Assembly (NCBI GenBank): GCA_016125405.1
Contig: WGLW01000016.1
Span: 23,897 to 87,896 of the forward strand
Reading direction: 5' to 3'
Length of the DNA: 64,000 bases
DNA from: Alphaproteobacteria bacterium
GTDB taxonomy: Bacteria; Pseudomonadota; Alphaproteobacteria; Caulobacterales; Hyphomonadaceae
The notes below the pieces were generated by a model that saw only the letters and a list, made by a program, of their open reading frames with translations, had not been told where the DNA came from and made no database searches. Each line of letters starts with the position of its first letter. The first letter of the stretch is position 1. The position numbers and the translations under genes are program-made. Positions 17,558 to 26,203 of this stretch are shown here, piece after piece.

Positions 17558-18112
17558 ATGGATATCCGCGAGAACCTTTCACGCGACCTGCTGAACTGCG
17601 CCTATGCGGATCTGTCCGCCCAGAAGAAGAGCGTCATCGATCTTATCGCTGACGAGCGGCCGAGCGGCGTCGGGCCGGAACTGGTCGACCAGCGAACCTA
17701 CTGGCAGCGTCTTGCCGACCGCGTCGCGCAGATTGGCGGCTCGTGGAGTTTTATTGCCGCATTCGGCGTGGTGCTGGCCCTCTGGGTTGGATCGAACATG
17801 GTCCTCACTCTCTTCCACCGCGCCTTCGACCCCTACCCCTTCATCTTTCTCAATCTGATGCTGTCGATGCTGGCGGCTGTGCAGGCGCCGGTCATCATGA
17901 TGAGCCAGAACCGCCAGGCCGCTATCGATCGCAAGGCGGCCGAGCACGACTACGTCATAAACCTGCGCGCCGAACTCGAGATCATGCTGTTGCACGACAA
18001 GCTGGACGAACTTCGCGAGCATCAGATCATGGCGCGCACTGACGCCATCCGCACGCAGCTCGATGCGCTGCGCGCCGATATGGCGGCAATCAAGAAATCG
18101 ATTGGCTGTTAA
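17558..18112 (+). CDS. DUF1003 membrane protein
   Basis: 184 residues from ATG 17558, preceded by GGAGACGGG; an in-frame GTG at 17522 sits in a hairpin. Two membrane helices near 70-90 and 105-125 are joined by the DUF1003 pattern GSWSFIAAFGVVLALWVGSN, then DPYPFIFLNLMLSMLAAVQAP and MMSQNRQAAIDRKAAEHDY. A C-terminal helical tail follows. DUF1003 proteins are inner-membrane proteins of unknown role. Confidence 0.88.
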   Translation: MDIRENLSRDLLNCAYADLSAQKKSVIDLIADERPSGVGPELVDQRTYWQRLADRVAQIGGSWSFIAAFGVVLALWVGSNMVLTLFHRAFDPYPFIFLNLMLSMLAAVQAPVIMMSQNRQAAIDRKAAEHDYVINLRAELEIMLLHDKLDELREHQIMARTDAIRTQLDALRADMAAIKKSIGC

Positions 18113-18115
18113 AGC

Positions 18116-18499
18116 TCAGGCCGCCGCCCGCATCATGCCGCGATTGACTTCGCGAAGGTGTTCGGCGCGCCGCTCCAGGTCGGCGATTAGCAGGCGCACA
18201 TTCTTGGTGTTCGACTTGAACGCGATGTCGAATACGTCGCCCAGAACCGGCACCGCGCCAACGCCCAGATCGATGCCCCAGTTGATCAGCATGCGCACAA
18301 CCGTCCACCGGCGGGCGCCGAGACGGCGAGCTTCAAGGATCAGGTAAAGGCCGAACGCGGCCGTGATGATGTCACCGACGACTGGGACGAGGCCGATGAT
18401 CCCGTCGAACCCGAAACTTACACCGAATACCCTGAACTGCCGGTCCAGGCGCTGCTCCAGCCGCTTCAGCCGGGTTACGCCATCGCACTTGTTCAACAT
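18116..18499 (-). CDS. DUF4112 membrane protein
   Basis: 127 residues from ATG 18499; an in-frame GTG at 18508 would add three residues. It shows the DUF4112 layout: LEQRLDRQFRVFG, then FDGIIGLVPVVGDIITAAFGLYL, then INWGIDLGVGAVPVLGDVFD and a helical NTKNVRLLIADLERR tail. The repeated P-V-L/V-G-D motif is characteristic. Function unknown. It converges on the DUF1003 gene with a 3-bp gap. Confidence 0.85.
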   Translation of the reverse strand: MLNKCDGVTRLKRLEQRLDRQFRVFGVSFGFDGIIGLVPVVGDIITAAFGLYLILEARRLGARRWTVVRMLINWGIDLGVGAVPVLGDVFDIAFKSNTKNVRLLIADLERRAEHLREVNRGMMRAAA

Positions 18500-18707
18500 C
18501 GCCGTCACAACGCTTCTGCGCCTTTGCTTTCGTCAACGTCCCGCGTTCGGGAAGGTTGCCCGGCCGAACGGCAGGGCGAGGTAGCCGCTACCGCGCGCGT
18601 CAGCAAGACCGCCCCTGACAGCCTCGGTTCGAAAACCCCTTATGTTTCAGAAGGCGCGTCCTAGGGCCGCAGCCGCATTTCGGGTGGGTCAGGCCCATCG
18701 AAAAAGA

Positions 18708-18769
18708 TGCAAAGGATCCTTGTCATCGTCGCAAGTTTGTGCAAAGTATCCTTATCATACAGATAAGGA
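18708..18769 (+). promoter_or_regulatory. Repeated operator-like element before the membrane protein/Xre pair
   Basis: A 20-bp motif beginning TGCAAAG occurs at 18708-18727 and 18740-18759 with 17 of 20 bases the same and a 32-bp period (about three helical turns). The first copy contains the palindrome AAGGATCCTT. The second copy is continued by an inverted repeat, TCCTTATC (749-756 of this kilobase) with GATAAGGA (762-769), which includes the ribosome site AAGGA. It is a good candidate for autoregulation by the adjacent Xre protein. Confidence 0.5.
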
Positions 18770-18777
18770 CGCTTTTC

Positions 18778-19206
18778 ATGCCTTTTACGCGACTCCAGCC
18801 TTGGGTCTATCTGCTTGCCGGCGTGATACCGATCGCACTGGTGGTCACGGTTGGCGATGCCCTTCCCAATGTGATCGGCCTGCCCGTTGCGATCCTGGCG
18901 ACGGTCTGGGCCGGCGTGATGGTGACAATCCACTGGAAGCGCCTCGATGAAGCGGCGCGTCAGGCGCATCGCTGGGCCTGGTATTGGGGCGGCAGCCTCG
19001 GACTGGGCGCGGCGTTTCTCGCAGCGGCCATCGCGATGAAGGCGCCCGGCGGTCTCGGATGGATGTCCAGCCTCGCCGCGCCGTTCCTGCCAACGGACCT
19101 GCCGCATGAGCAGTCCTATCTCTTCGCCGGGATTATTCTGACCGTCCTCGCCCAGATGGGCGGCTTCCTGCTCGCCTGGCTCTGGTGGTGGGCACGGCGG
19201 CGGTGA
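18778..19206 (+). CDS. Four-helix membrane protein paired with an Xre regulator
   Basis: 142 residues from ATG 18778, with AAGGA nine bases upstream. Four hydrophobic segments can be seen (about 9-28, 30-52, 68-88 and 116-137), with an aromatic, basic end WLWWWARRR. I do not recognise a named family. It is followed after 19 bp by a small Xre regulator, a pairing common in bacteria in which the HTH protein controls the membrane protein. Confidence 0.7.
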   Translation: MPFTRLQPWVYLLAGVIPIALVVTVGDALPNVIGLPVAILATVWAGVMVTIHWKRLDEAARQAHRWAWYWGGSLGLGAAFLAAAIAMKAPGGLGWMSSLAAPFLPTDLPHEQSYLFAGIILTVLAQMGGFLLAWLWWWARRR

Positions 19207-19225
19207 GATGGGCGCAGCAATCGAC

Positions 19226-19420
19226 ATGAAAAACCGCATCAAAGTGCTGCGCGCCGAACGCAACTGGACCCAGGCCGATCTGGCGGAGCAGCTGAAAGTC
19301 TCGCGCAATTCGGTCAACGCGATCGAAACCGGCAAATACGATCCATCCCTCCCCCTCGCCTTCCGCATCGCCGACACGTTCGGACTGCCGATCGAACAGA
19401 TATTCCAGAAGGAGGACTAA
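19226..19420 (+). CDS. Small Xre-family transcriptional regulator
   Basis: 64 residues from ATG 19226; an upstream in-frame ATG at 19208 adds six residues. It is a bare helix-turn-helix: IKVLRAERNWTQADLAEQLK, VSRNSVNAIETGKYDPS, then LAFRIADTFGLPIEQIF. Stand-alone HTH proteins of this size usually regulate their own operon. The duplicated operator-like element upstream of the preceding gene is the likely target. Confidence 0.9.
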   Translation: MKNRIKVLRAERNWTQADLAEQLKVSRNSVNAIETGKYDPSLPLAFRIADTFGLPIEQIFQKED

Positions 19421-19424
19421 GGTC

Positions 19425-19856
19425 ATGCGTACGTCACTCCCCCAGCATGTCTCGATCTATGCGCGCCGCTCGATTCTGGCGCTGGCGGCAGGCGCGCTCG
19501 CCGCAGGCGTCATGATCGGCATTGCCCCGCCGGCTCTGCCTCAGGCCGCCACGAGCGCAACAGCTTCCCTCAATGGCGACTGGACCGGTGTTCTGGACGT
19601 ACAAGGCGTCCAGCTTCACCTGGTGCTGCACGTAAAAACCGATGACGGCGCAACCACGGCCACTCTCGATTCGCCCGATCAGGGCGCATCCGGCATTCCC
19701 GTTTCCAGCATTACACGAGCGGGCGGCAAGGCCGCCTTCACGATCGACGCCGTCGGTAGCAGTTACGCCGGCGACGTCGCCCCGGACGGGACGAGCATCG
19801 CCGGCACATGGAGCCAGAACGGCGTGGACTTGCCGCTCGCTTTCAAGCGCAAGTAG
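19425..19856 (+). CDS. Secreted small beta-rich protein, function unknown
   Basis: 143 residues with a signal peptide (ARRSILALAAGALAAGVMIG, cleavage likely near PQA at about 41-45). The mature part, LNGDWTGVLDVQGVQLHLVLHV and DSPDQGASGIPVSS, resembles the domain found in front of some secreted alpha/beta hydrolases and serine hydrolases. Here it stands alone. It begins 4 bp after the Xre stop and so probably belongs to the same transcript. Confidence 0.7.
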   Translation: MRTSLPQHVSIYARRSILALAAGALAAGVMIGIAPPALPQAATSATASLNGDWTGVLDVQGVQLHLVLHVKTDDGATTATLDSPDQGASGIPVSSITRAGGKAAFTIDAVGSSYAGDVAPDGTSIAGTWSQNGVDLPLAFKRK

Positions 19857-19859
19857 ACC

Positions 19860-21044
19860 CTACTTCGCGGTGTAGGCGGCCGCCTGTTTCTTCACGATTC
19901 GGATGAGGTCACCCATCGAGTGATCCGAATCCAGCAGGTGGAGGCCCCAGGTCAGGTCAGGCCCGGTCGCCCGCACCACTTCGCCCGCCAGATCGTCGGT
20001 GCGAGGGTCTTTCGGGTTCGCATTCACGTGCAGCTCAAGATAGGTGTAGTCGCCCTTGTGGACGCATTGTGTGGAGACAAGGCCCGGCGTCTTGACGAAG
20101 GGTGTCTTGATATCGGTTGGCGGGTTGGTCCACTCGGGCTGCGTCGCTCCGCCCGACCCGTTGAGAAATCCCTTGGTCAGGAAGTAGCTCTCGGGCGTTC
20201 CCTTGCCGGATGCGAGGTTCGCCGGGTTGGTGCAGGCGGCGAGCAGGCCGTCGCGCGACTTGCCGAAGCGCGTTTCCGGCGGCGGCGGCTCCTTGTCGCG
20301 GAAGGTCATATAGGAAATCACGCAGCCGATCTGGTTCTCCTTCCGGCAGAGCGGGATCGCCTTGTACGTGCCGCCGACGTCCTTGCCCTCGGGCACCATG
20401 ACGGCCGATCCGAGAATGATGCCGGAGATGAACTGCTTCTGCGCCGGCTTGCCTTCGATCTCCTGAGCGATCAGCCGCGCGATCACGCCGGCCCCCTGGC
20501 TGTGTCCGATGAGAACGACGCCGCGACCGTTGTTGTCGTGCTTCATGTAGTAGTTCCAGGCGTCGACCACGTCGCTATAGCCGCCGAATCCCGCCGGTGG
20601 GCGCTCGCCTGTCGGCTGGACGCCGCTGCTCGCCGCGCGCAGCACGGTGAGTGTCGTCTGGCGATAGAGCGGCGCGAACTGACGGCACACCGATGCGTAG
20701 CGCGCGAATTGCAGCTTCACGTCGTCGAATTCCATGTGGTCCGGGGCGAAATCGCTCTGCCAGCCCGTGTCGAGCGAGACGGTGGGATAGACAAAGAAGC
20801 AGTCGATCTTGGGGTCCGTCGCGGCCTTGAATTTTTCAATCGACGTCTTTCCCGATCCCTGGATCACCGTGGCGTCCAGATCGACCTTGCACTTGTTGTC
20901 CTTGAGGCCTGGGCGGCACAGCCAGAGGGCATCATTGGCGTAATCAGGATGCACGACGGTCGGGTCTGGCGCCTGCGCCAGCGACGGGGCGCCCATCATC
21001 GCGAGACCGATAGCGGCGCCGATCGCCCACTTGCGAAAGCCCAT
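19860..21044 (-). CDS. Secreted DUF3089 alpha/beta hydrolase
   Basis: 394 residues with a signal peptide cut after SLAQA (about residue 25). DUF3089 features: CFFVYPTVSLD, ARYASVCRQFAPLYRQTTL, the nucleophile elbow GHSQGAGV near 185, and a C-terminal YTYLELHVNANPKDPRTDD region. It is probably a periplasmic esterase or lipase of unknown substrate. It stands alone and is divergent from the amidohydrolase gene across 177 bp. Confidence 0.85.
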   Translation of the reverse strand: MGFRKWAIGAAIGLAMMGAPSLAQAPDPTVVHPDYANDALWLCRPGLKDNKCKVDLDATVIQGSGKTSIEKFKAATDPKIDCFFVYPTVSLDTGWQSDFAPDHMEFDDVKLQFARYASVCRQFAPLYRQTTLTVLRAASSGVQPTGERPPAGFGGYSDVVDAWNYYMKHDNNGRGVVLIGHSQGAGVIARLIAQEIEGKPAQKQFISGIILGSAVMVPEGKDVGGTYKAIPLCRKENQIGCVISYMTFRDKEPPPPETRFGKSRDGLLAACTNPANLASGKGTPESYFLTKGFLNGSGGATQPEWTNPPTDIKTPFVKTPGLVSTQCVHKGDYTYLELHVNANPKDPRTDDLAGEVVRATGPDLTWGLHLLDSDHSMGDLIRIVKKQAAAYTAK

Positions 21045-21221
21045 GTTTCTCTCCCTCGCCGTCGTTTTGCGGCTTTCCGGTCAGCTAACCCGCCTGCCGC
21101 AGCGGACGCAAGCGGTTCGGGCGGTCACGCTGCCGCGAGCTTCGAAGGCGGTTGCATGTGCAGCGCCAAAGCGGATGATGCGTCCGGGACGGTCTGCCCC
21201 TGAAGCTGATGGAGTCCACGC

Positions 21222-22439
21222 TTGAGCACCCCCGACACGCTTGCAGACTGGATCACCGACGCAGACGCGCTGCTGCCCGACATGATCGACCTGCGCCGCG
21301 CCATCCACCTCGAACCCGAGATCGGCCTCCAGACGCCGCTCACCACCGCGAAGGCCAAACAGGCGCTCGCCGGCCTGCCGCTTGAAATCCGCGACAGCAC
21401 GTCAACGACCGGTTTCATCGCCACGCTGCGCGGTCCCGCCAATGGCCGGACGGTGCTGCTTCGCGGCGACATGGACGCGCTGCCGCTTCAGGAAGATACC
21501 GGCCTCGACTTCACCTCGAAGGTCGACAACGCGATGCACGCCTGCGGGCACGACACGCACACGGCCATGCTGGTCGCCGCCGCCCGCGCGCTCTGCGCCA
21601 GGAAGGACAGGCTTGCGGGAACGGTCCAGTTCATGTTCCAGCCCGGAGAGGAAGGCTGGCATGGCGCGCGCTACATGCTGGACGACGGGATCATCGATCC
21701 ACTGCCCGACGCCGCCTTCGCCCTCCACGTCACGCCCAACCTGATGCCGGGCGTCATCGCTGGACGTGTCGGCCCCCTCCTTGCAGCCGCCGATCGCCTC
21801 GAAATCCGTATCAAGGGACGTGGCGGCCACGCTTCGCAGCCGCACGACGCAACCGACCCGATCCCGGTCGCCTGCGAACTGGTGACGGCGGCGCAGGCAA
21901 TGATGACCCGCCGCATTCCCGCCTTCGACCCCGCAATCCTCACCATCGCGCGGATCGTCTCCGGCACGACCAACAATGTGATCCCCGAAAAGGCGTTCAT
22001 CGAAGGCACGATCCGCAGCTTCTCCGAAAAATCGCGCGCGCTGGTCCATGAGGGGCTGGCCCGGCTGGTGAAGAACATCCCGCAGGCGCACATGTGCGAG
22101 GGCGAACTCAAGATCGACCCCGGCTTTCCCGTCACCGTCTGCGACGGGCGCGCAACTGCACTGGCGCGACGAACGGCCAAACGGCTCTTCGGCGAGGACG
22201 CATGGTTCGAGATGCCCCACCCCATGATGGGTGCCGAAGACTTCGCCTATGTGCTGCAGAAATCGCCCGGCGCCATGGTGTTCCTGGGCGCTTCGCCGGA
22301 GGGCGGCGACTGGCGCACCTGCTGCGCGCTGCATTCCAACCGGATGGTTCTCGATGAGCGTGTCATGGCGCGCGGCGCAGCAATGCACTGCGCCGTGGCC
22401 GAAACCTTCCTGACGGACGGATTTGGCGCAGAAGCCTAG
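21222..22439 (+). CDS. M20 family amidohydrolase (hippurate hydrolase type)
   Basis: 405 residues from a TTG start with GGAG eight bases upstream. Metal-binding motifs of the M20D group are present: RGDMDALPLQEDTGLDF, HACGHDTHTAMLV, PGEEGWHGA and HPMMGAEDFAY. Such cytosolic di-metal enzymes hydrolyse N-acyl amino acids, hippurate or IAA conjugates. The exact substrate is open. Confidence 0.9.
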   Translation: MSTPDTLADWITDADALLPDMIDLRRAIHLEPEIGLQTPLTTAKAKQALAGLPLEIRDSTSTTGFIATLRGPANGRTVLLRGDMDALPLQEDTGLDFTSKVDNAMHACGHDTHTAMLVAAARALCARKDRLAGTVQFMFQPGEEGWHGARYMLDDGIIDPLPDAAFALHVTPNLMPGVIAGRVGPLLAAADRLEIRIKGRGGHASQPHDATDPIPVACELVTAAQAMMTRRIPAFDPAILTIARIVSGTTNNVIPEKAFIEGTIRSFSEKSRALVHEGLARLVKNIPQAHMCEGELKIDPGFPVTVCDGRATALARRTAKRLFGEDAWFEMPHPMMGAEDFAYVLQKSPGAMVFLGASPEGGDWRTCCALHSNRMVLDERVMARGAAMHCAVAETFLTDGFGAEA

Positions 22440-22442
22440 CGG

Positions 22443-22928
22443 TCAAAGCCGGGCGATCACATCGGCGGCAAGCGCCTTTTCCATCGCTTTCTTCGTCTCG
22501 ACAGGCACGCCGCCATAAACGGCGACCTTGAAGCCGACGCCCGCCTTCTTGACGATCAAGCCGACATTGTCGCCGACGTCGAGAAAATAGGCGTCATCGC
22601 CGATGCCGCTCGCCGGCGTGACTTCAACGCCCTTGACCTTCGGAACCCGCTTGCCCCCATCGAAGCCGCCCGGCTCCTCGATCATGAGCGTGACAAACTT
22701 CACGCCCGAATCCGTTGGGTTGGACACTGTCCAGGTGCAGGTTTTCTTGAACGTTGGCGTCACATAGGCGCCTGGACTCACAGGCGTTTCGACAGTCGCG
22801 CCCACTTGCGCGACTGTCAGCAACGGACAAGCGTCGTCCGGCGGCGCTGCGCTGGCCCGACCAGAACCGAAGCCGGCGGCGAGAAAAATGGCGCCGGTCA
22901 TGACGCCCAGACGCGTTTTAGGGGGCAT
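22443..22928 (-). CDS. Secreted hypothetical protein
   Basis: 161 residues from ATG 22928, which follows GGAGG; upstream in-frame ATGs give non-conserved extensions. A signal peptide (LGVMTGAIFLAAGFGSGRASA) precedes a mature part beginning DDACPLLTVAQVGATVETPV with a CTWTVSN segment. The layout recalls DUF3558-like and other small periplasmic proteins with two conserved Cys. I do not assign a function. It converges on the amidohydrolase with a 3-bp gap. Confidence 0.65.
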   Translation of the reverse strand: MPPKTRLGVMTGAIFLAAGFGSGRASAAPPDDACPLLTVAQVGATVETPVSPGAYVTPTFKKTCTWTVSNPTDSGVKFVTLMIEEPGGFDGGKRVPKVKGVEVTPASGIGDDAYFLDVGDNVGLIVKKAGVGFKVAVYGGVPVETKKAMEKALAADVIARL

Positions 22929-23013
22929 TTCGCGAGCCTCCATCCCAGAGACGCGCCGATAATCTGCCTGCATTCTACAAGAGGCAATATTCCACAGACG
23001 GCGCCAACAGACC

Positions 23014-24234
23014 CTATTCCGCGTTGACGTTGCACCCCTTTGGCGCATTCACCGGATCGCAGCGCGTGACGCCGCCGCCGGGCAGCCTCACGGAATAGCC
23101 CGTGCCGAAGCGCGGATCGGGGTCCTGATAGTCAGTTGAGACAAACTGCGCGCCAGAGGAAAAAGCCGCTTCGCGCCGCGCCGTTTCACCTGATCGCGCC
23201 TCCATCGTGTCGGCGTCCGCGCGCGTGCGGATCAAAAATCCCTGCGACACGCGCTCCTTGATCAGATCCTGATCCTTCACCGGCTCGTTCATGGTGAAAT
23301 AGGCGGCTTCCGGCGCATCCGGAAATGTCGTCATGAAGGCGACACGGCCGGACAGCGAGGGATGATCCACGGCGTAGGGCGCATTGTCTTCCGGCGAAAG
23401 ATCCATCGCGAATATGATCCGTCCGCGCGCCTTCCCGAGGAGCGGCCAGCCGCCATTGCCGTCGTTCGCGGTCACCGCTTCGCGCAGGGTGGCGTGGGTC
23501 CCCTTCACCTCATCCGGGGTGATGATCCGGCCGATCGGAAAGACCGACCGGATTTCCGTCTCCATCCGCTCGAACGCATCCTTGCCCCAGGGCAACACCT
23601 TGGCGGCGCCCGGCCACGATATCCCCGAGGATTTCGGATTGATCATCAACAGGATCGGCGTATGGTCCGGATGCGCATCCGACCAGGCCTTCACCTGTTT
23701 CAGGCAATCCGTGAACAGCAGACAGTGCGAACGGTAGTCGATGTCGGTGACGTGGATGACCTTCAATCCCGGCTTGTCCATTACCGAAAGATCGTAGTCC
23801 TCCGCGGGCTCCTTACGGTCTGCGAGGATCTTGCGCGCCAGCGGGTGTGAGAAAAGACCGCCGTCCGGATCGTCAGACGGGTCGAGTTCAAGCTGCCGCG
23901 CGCCCTTGTCGAGCTGTACGGAAAGGTCTTCGTGCGAATAATCCAGCGTCTCGGCCGCCCTCGCGTTCTTCTCGCGGATCAGCGCCATTTCGTTGTCGGG
24001 TATTTTCACCTTGTAGCTGTTGTGCGTGCCGACAGACTGCAGCTGGTTGATCCGCACATTGGCGTCGATCCATTTGACGGCGCAGCCGGCCTGGATCGCT
24101 TCCGCCGCGCTGGCTGATTCAGCCTTGAGATCGCAGGCCGGTTCCGTGGCTGATTTCGCCGCGGTCTTGTCCTGCGGCGCGCCACAAGCCGTCAACACAA
24201 GCATCGACGCCGCCAACACACAATTGCGCTTCAT
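23014..24234 (-). CDS. Ca2+-dependent phosphoinositide phospholipase C-like lipoprotein
   Basis: 406 residues. The signal sequence ends in a lipobox (LTAC, about residue 17). The TIM-barrel PI-PLC pattern is seen: SVGTHNSYKV (first catalytic His, about residue 71), LDKGARQLELDPS, HVTDIDYRSHC (second His region), ILLMINPKSS. This matches the bacterial PI-PLC-C1 group, periplasmic or outer-membrane phosphodiesterases whose substrates are mostly unknown. Both catalytic histidine regions appear intact. Confidence 0.82.
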   Translation of the reverse strand: MKRNCVLAASMLVLTACGAPQDKTAAKSATEPACDLKAESASAAEAIQAGCAVKWIDANVRINQLQSVGTHNSYKVKIPDNEMALIREKNARAAETLDYSHEDLSVQLDKGARQLELDPSDDPDGGLFSHPLARKILADRKEPAEDYDLSVMDKPGLKVIHVTDIDYRSHCLLFTDCLKQVKAWSDAHPDHTPILLMINPKSSGISWPGAAKVLPWGKDAFERMETEIRSVFPIGRIITPDEVKGTHATLREAVTANDGNGGWPLLGKARGRIIFAMDLSPEDNAPYAVDHPSLSGRVAFMTTFPDAPEAAYFTMNEPVKDQDLIKERVSQGFLIRTRADADTMEARSGETARREAAFSSGAQFVSTDYQDPDPRFGTGYSVRLPGGGVTRCDPVNAPKGCNVNAE

Positions 24235-24302
24235 TCCCGCCTCCCCGTGATCCGCCGCCCGTCCCCGATCCTGCTTTCCACCAATTGTGCAACAGTTCCG
24301 TG

Positions 24303-24698
24303 TCAGGTCAGGCTAAGCTGCCACGACACGCCGTACCTGTCCGCAACCCATGCAAACTTCCGTGCAAATGGATAGCCCGCCAGCGGCATCATCACGTGGC
24401 CGCCCTCGGAAAGGGCCGCAAACAGCCGATCGACCTCCGCCTCGTCGTCGCAGGCCACCACCATCGAGGACGCCGGGGTGAAGGTGAAGCCATGATCAAA
24501 GTTGGAGTCGATGGTGCGATATTCTGTGCCGCCCAGTTCGAATACGGCCAGCATCACCGTTCCTTCGGCGCCCGCCTCTCCCTTGCCGTAGCGTCGCACG
24601 TCAACGATGCGGGAGTCCGGAATCAGCGAGGTGTAAAACGTCATCGCCTCTTCGGCCTGCCCGGTGAACATCAACATCGTCGAGACTTTCTGGGACAT
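24303..24698 (-). CDS. VOC family protein (PhnB-like)
   Basis: 131 residues in one glyoxalase/bleomycin-resistance fold: KVSTMLMFTGQAEEAMTFYTSLIPDS at the start and FARKFAWVADRYGVSWQLSL at the end, which is typical of the PhnB/3-demethylubiquinone methyltransferase-like VOC group. Substrate unknown. It lies 10 bp downstream of the ABM-domain gene and is likely cotranscribed with it. Confidence 0.85.
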   Translation of the reverse strand: MSQKVSTMLMFTGQAEEAMTFYTSLIPDSRIVDVRRYGKGEAGAEGTVMLAVFELGGTEYRTIDSNFDHGFTFTPASSMVVACDDEAEVDRLFAALSEGGHVMMPLAGYPFARKFAWVADRYGVSWQLSLT

Positions 24699-24708
24699 TC
24701 GCCGCTCC

Positions 24709-24993
24709 TCAAACTCCAGCCACCGGATGCGTCTTTACGCTCATTTCGAAGCCGGCGATCAGTGGCCGTCCCTTTGCGATCGCATCCTTCACCGACTGCA
24801 GCTGCAGAGAAGCCTTGTGCGCCGCCTCGCTCTCCCAGATTTCCGTGATCCATATGACGTCGAGGTCCGCCGGATCTTCCGCCAGTACGTAAGAGCGGCA
24901 ACCTGGCATCTTCCCGGAGCCGCCGCCAATGATCGCGATGAGTTCAGCCCGCCGGCCAGGCGCCGCACGCATTTTTCCGATCAGGCCGAACAT
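24709..24993 (-). CDS. Antibiotic biosynthesis monooxygenase (ABM) domain protein
   Basis: 94 residues from ATG 24993, which is preceded by GGAGG. The single ABM ferredoxin-like fold begins MFGLIGKMRAAPGRRAELIA and continues with CRSYVLAEDPADLDVIWITE and WESEAAHKASLQ. Such small dimers act as cofactor-free oxygenases or haem-binding proteins. The role is unknown here; it lies just upstream of the VOC gene. Confidence 0.85.
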   Translation of the reverse strand: MFGLIGKMRAAPGRRAELIAIIGGGSGKMPGCRSYVLAEDPADLDVIWITEIWESEAAHKASLQLQSVKDAIAKGRPLIAGFEMSVKTHPVAGV

Positions 24994-25117
24994 GTATCCT
25001 CCAGCGCACATCGCGCGATCCGCCGCCCCGGTCGAGGCCAGGCGAGTATCGCTCTCCTCCCGCACGTTTCAACCGCGCCTGCGGCGGATTATATGAGGAG
25101 CACAAGGCGAGAGGATC

Positions 25118-26203
25118 ATGCGACAATCACCGGCGTTGTCCGGCATTCCGGACCTCAACATCCCGATCATCCAGGCGCCCATGGCGGGCGCCGACAGCGC
25201 GGAGCTTGCAGCAGCCGTTTCCGCCGCCGGAGGCCTCGGCTCGATCGGCGCAGCGACACACTCGGCGGAAAGCCTCAGCGCCACCGTCTCCGCGATCCGG
25301 GAGCAGACGAGCCGGCCGTTCAATCTCAATTTTTTCTGCCACAGCGATCCGTCGCCCGATCCTGCACGCGAAGCGCGCTGGCTTGCGCAATTGGCGCCCT
25401 ACTATGCCGAACTCGGCGCCACGCCACCGGAAACGCTGGACGGCGGTCGCGCGCCATTCGGCGACGAGAGCTGCGCGCTGGTCGAAAATCTCCGTCCTGC
25501 GGTCGTCAGCTTTCATTTCGGATTGCCGCCCGAGTCTTTGATGACGCGTGTTCGCAAAGCCGGCGCCTTCATCCTCGCCTCCGCCACAACGCCAACCGAA
25601 GCCAGATGGCTGGCGAGCCGCGGCGTGGACGCAATTATCGCGCAGGGCTCGGAGGCTGGCGGGCACCGCGGCGTCTTCGCGGAAGATTGGCGCACGGGCT
25701 CCGGCATGATCGGAACCATGGCGCTGGTTCCCCTGATCGTCGACGTCGTGTCCCTGCCCGTCATCGCTGCAGGCGGTATCGCCGACGGGCGCGGCGTCGC
25801 GGCCGCCCTCGCGCTTGGCGCAGCCGCCGCCCAGATCGGCACGGCCTACCTTGCGACGCCCGAGGCGGGCATAAGCGAAGATCATCGCACCGCCCTCTTC
25901 GCGGCGCCGGCCGAAGACATTGTGGTGACGAACGTGGTTTCAGGAAGGCCGGCGCGGGGCGTCGCCAACCGCCTGGTGCGGGAGATGGGACCAATATCCG
26001 AAGAGGCGCCAGAGTTTCCACGCGGCGTTCCCGCCGTTGCGCCGCTGAGACGCGCGGCGGAAGCTTCCGGTTCGGTTGAGTTCTCGCCGCTCTGGGCTGG
26101 ACAGGCCGCGCCGCTGTCGCGCCGTATGCCCGCCGGCGAACTGACGAAAACGCTGTGGTCGGAAGCTCAGGCCGCTTTGACGGCTTTCTGCGGCGTGCGG
26201 TAG
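25118..26203 (+). CDS. Nitronate monooxygenase
   Basis: 361 residues, an FMN-dependent TIM barrel: IPIIQAPMAGADSAELAAAV, GGLGSIGA, NLNFFCH, and the FMN-phosphate motif QGSEAGGHRG. Then VPLIVDVVSLPVIAAGGIADGRG and AAAQIGTAYLATPEA. These are class I NMO signatures. It would oxidise alkyl nitronates to carbonyl compounds and nitrite. Its 3' end overlaps the convergent cheR gene by 37 bp. Confidence 0.92.
   Translation: MRQSPALSGIPDLNIPIIQAPMAGADSAELAAAVSAAGGLGSIGAATHSAESLSATVSAIREQTSRPFNLNFFCHSDPSPDPAREARWLAQLAPYYAELGATPPETLDGGRAPFGDESCALVENLRPAVVSFHFGLPPESLMTRVRKAGAFILASATTPTEARWLASRGVDAIIAQGSEAGGHRGVFAEDWRTGSGMIGTMALVPLIVDVVSLPVIAAGGIADGRGVAAALALGAAAAQIGTAYLATPEAGISEDHRTALFAAPAEDIVVTNVVSGRPARGVANRLVREMGPISEEAPEFPRGVPAVAPLRRAAEASGSVEFSPLWAGQAAPLSRRMPAGELTKTLWSEAQAALTAFCGVR

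Noticed and set aside
24664..26079. 471-codon frame overlapping the nitronate monooxygenase in another frame
   Set aside because: Arg-rich out-of-frame translation; the NMO frame carries the FMN-binding motifs.
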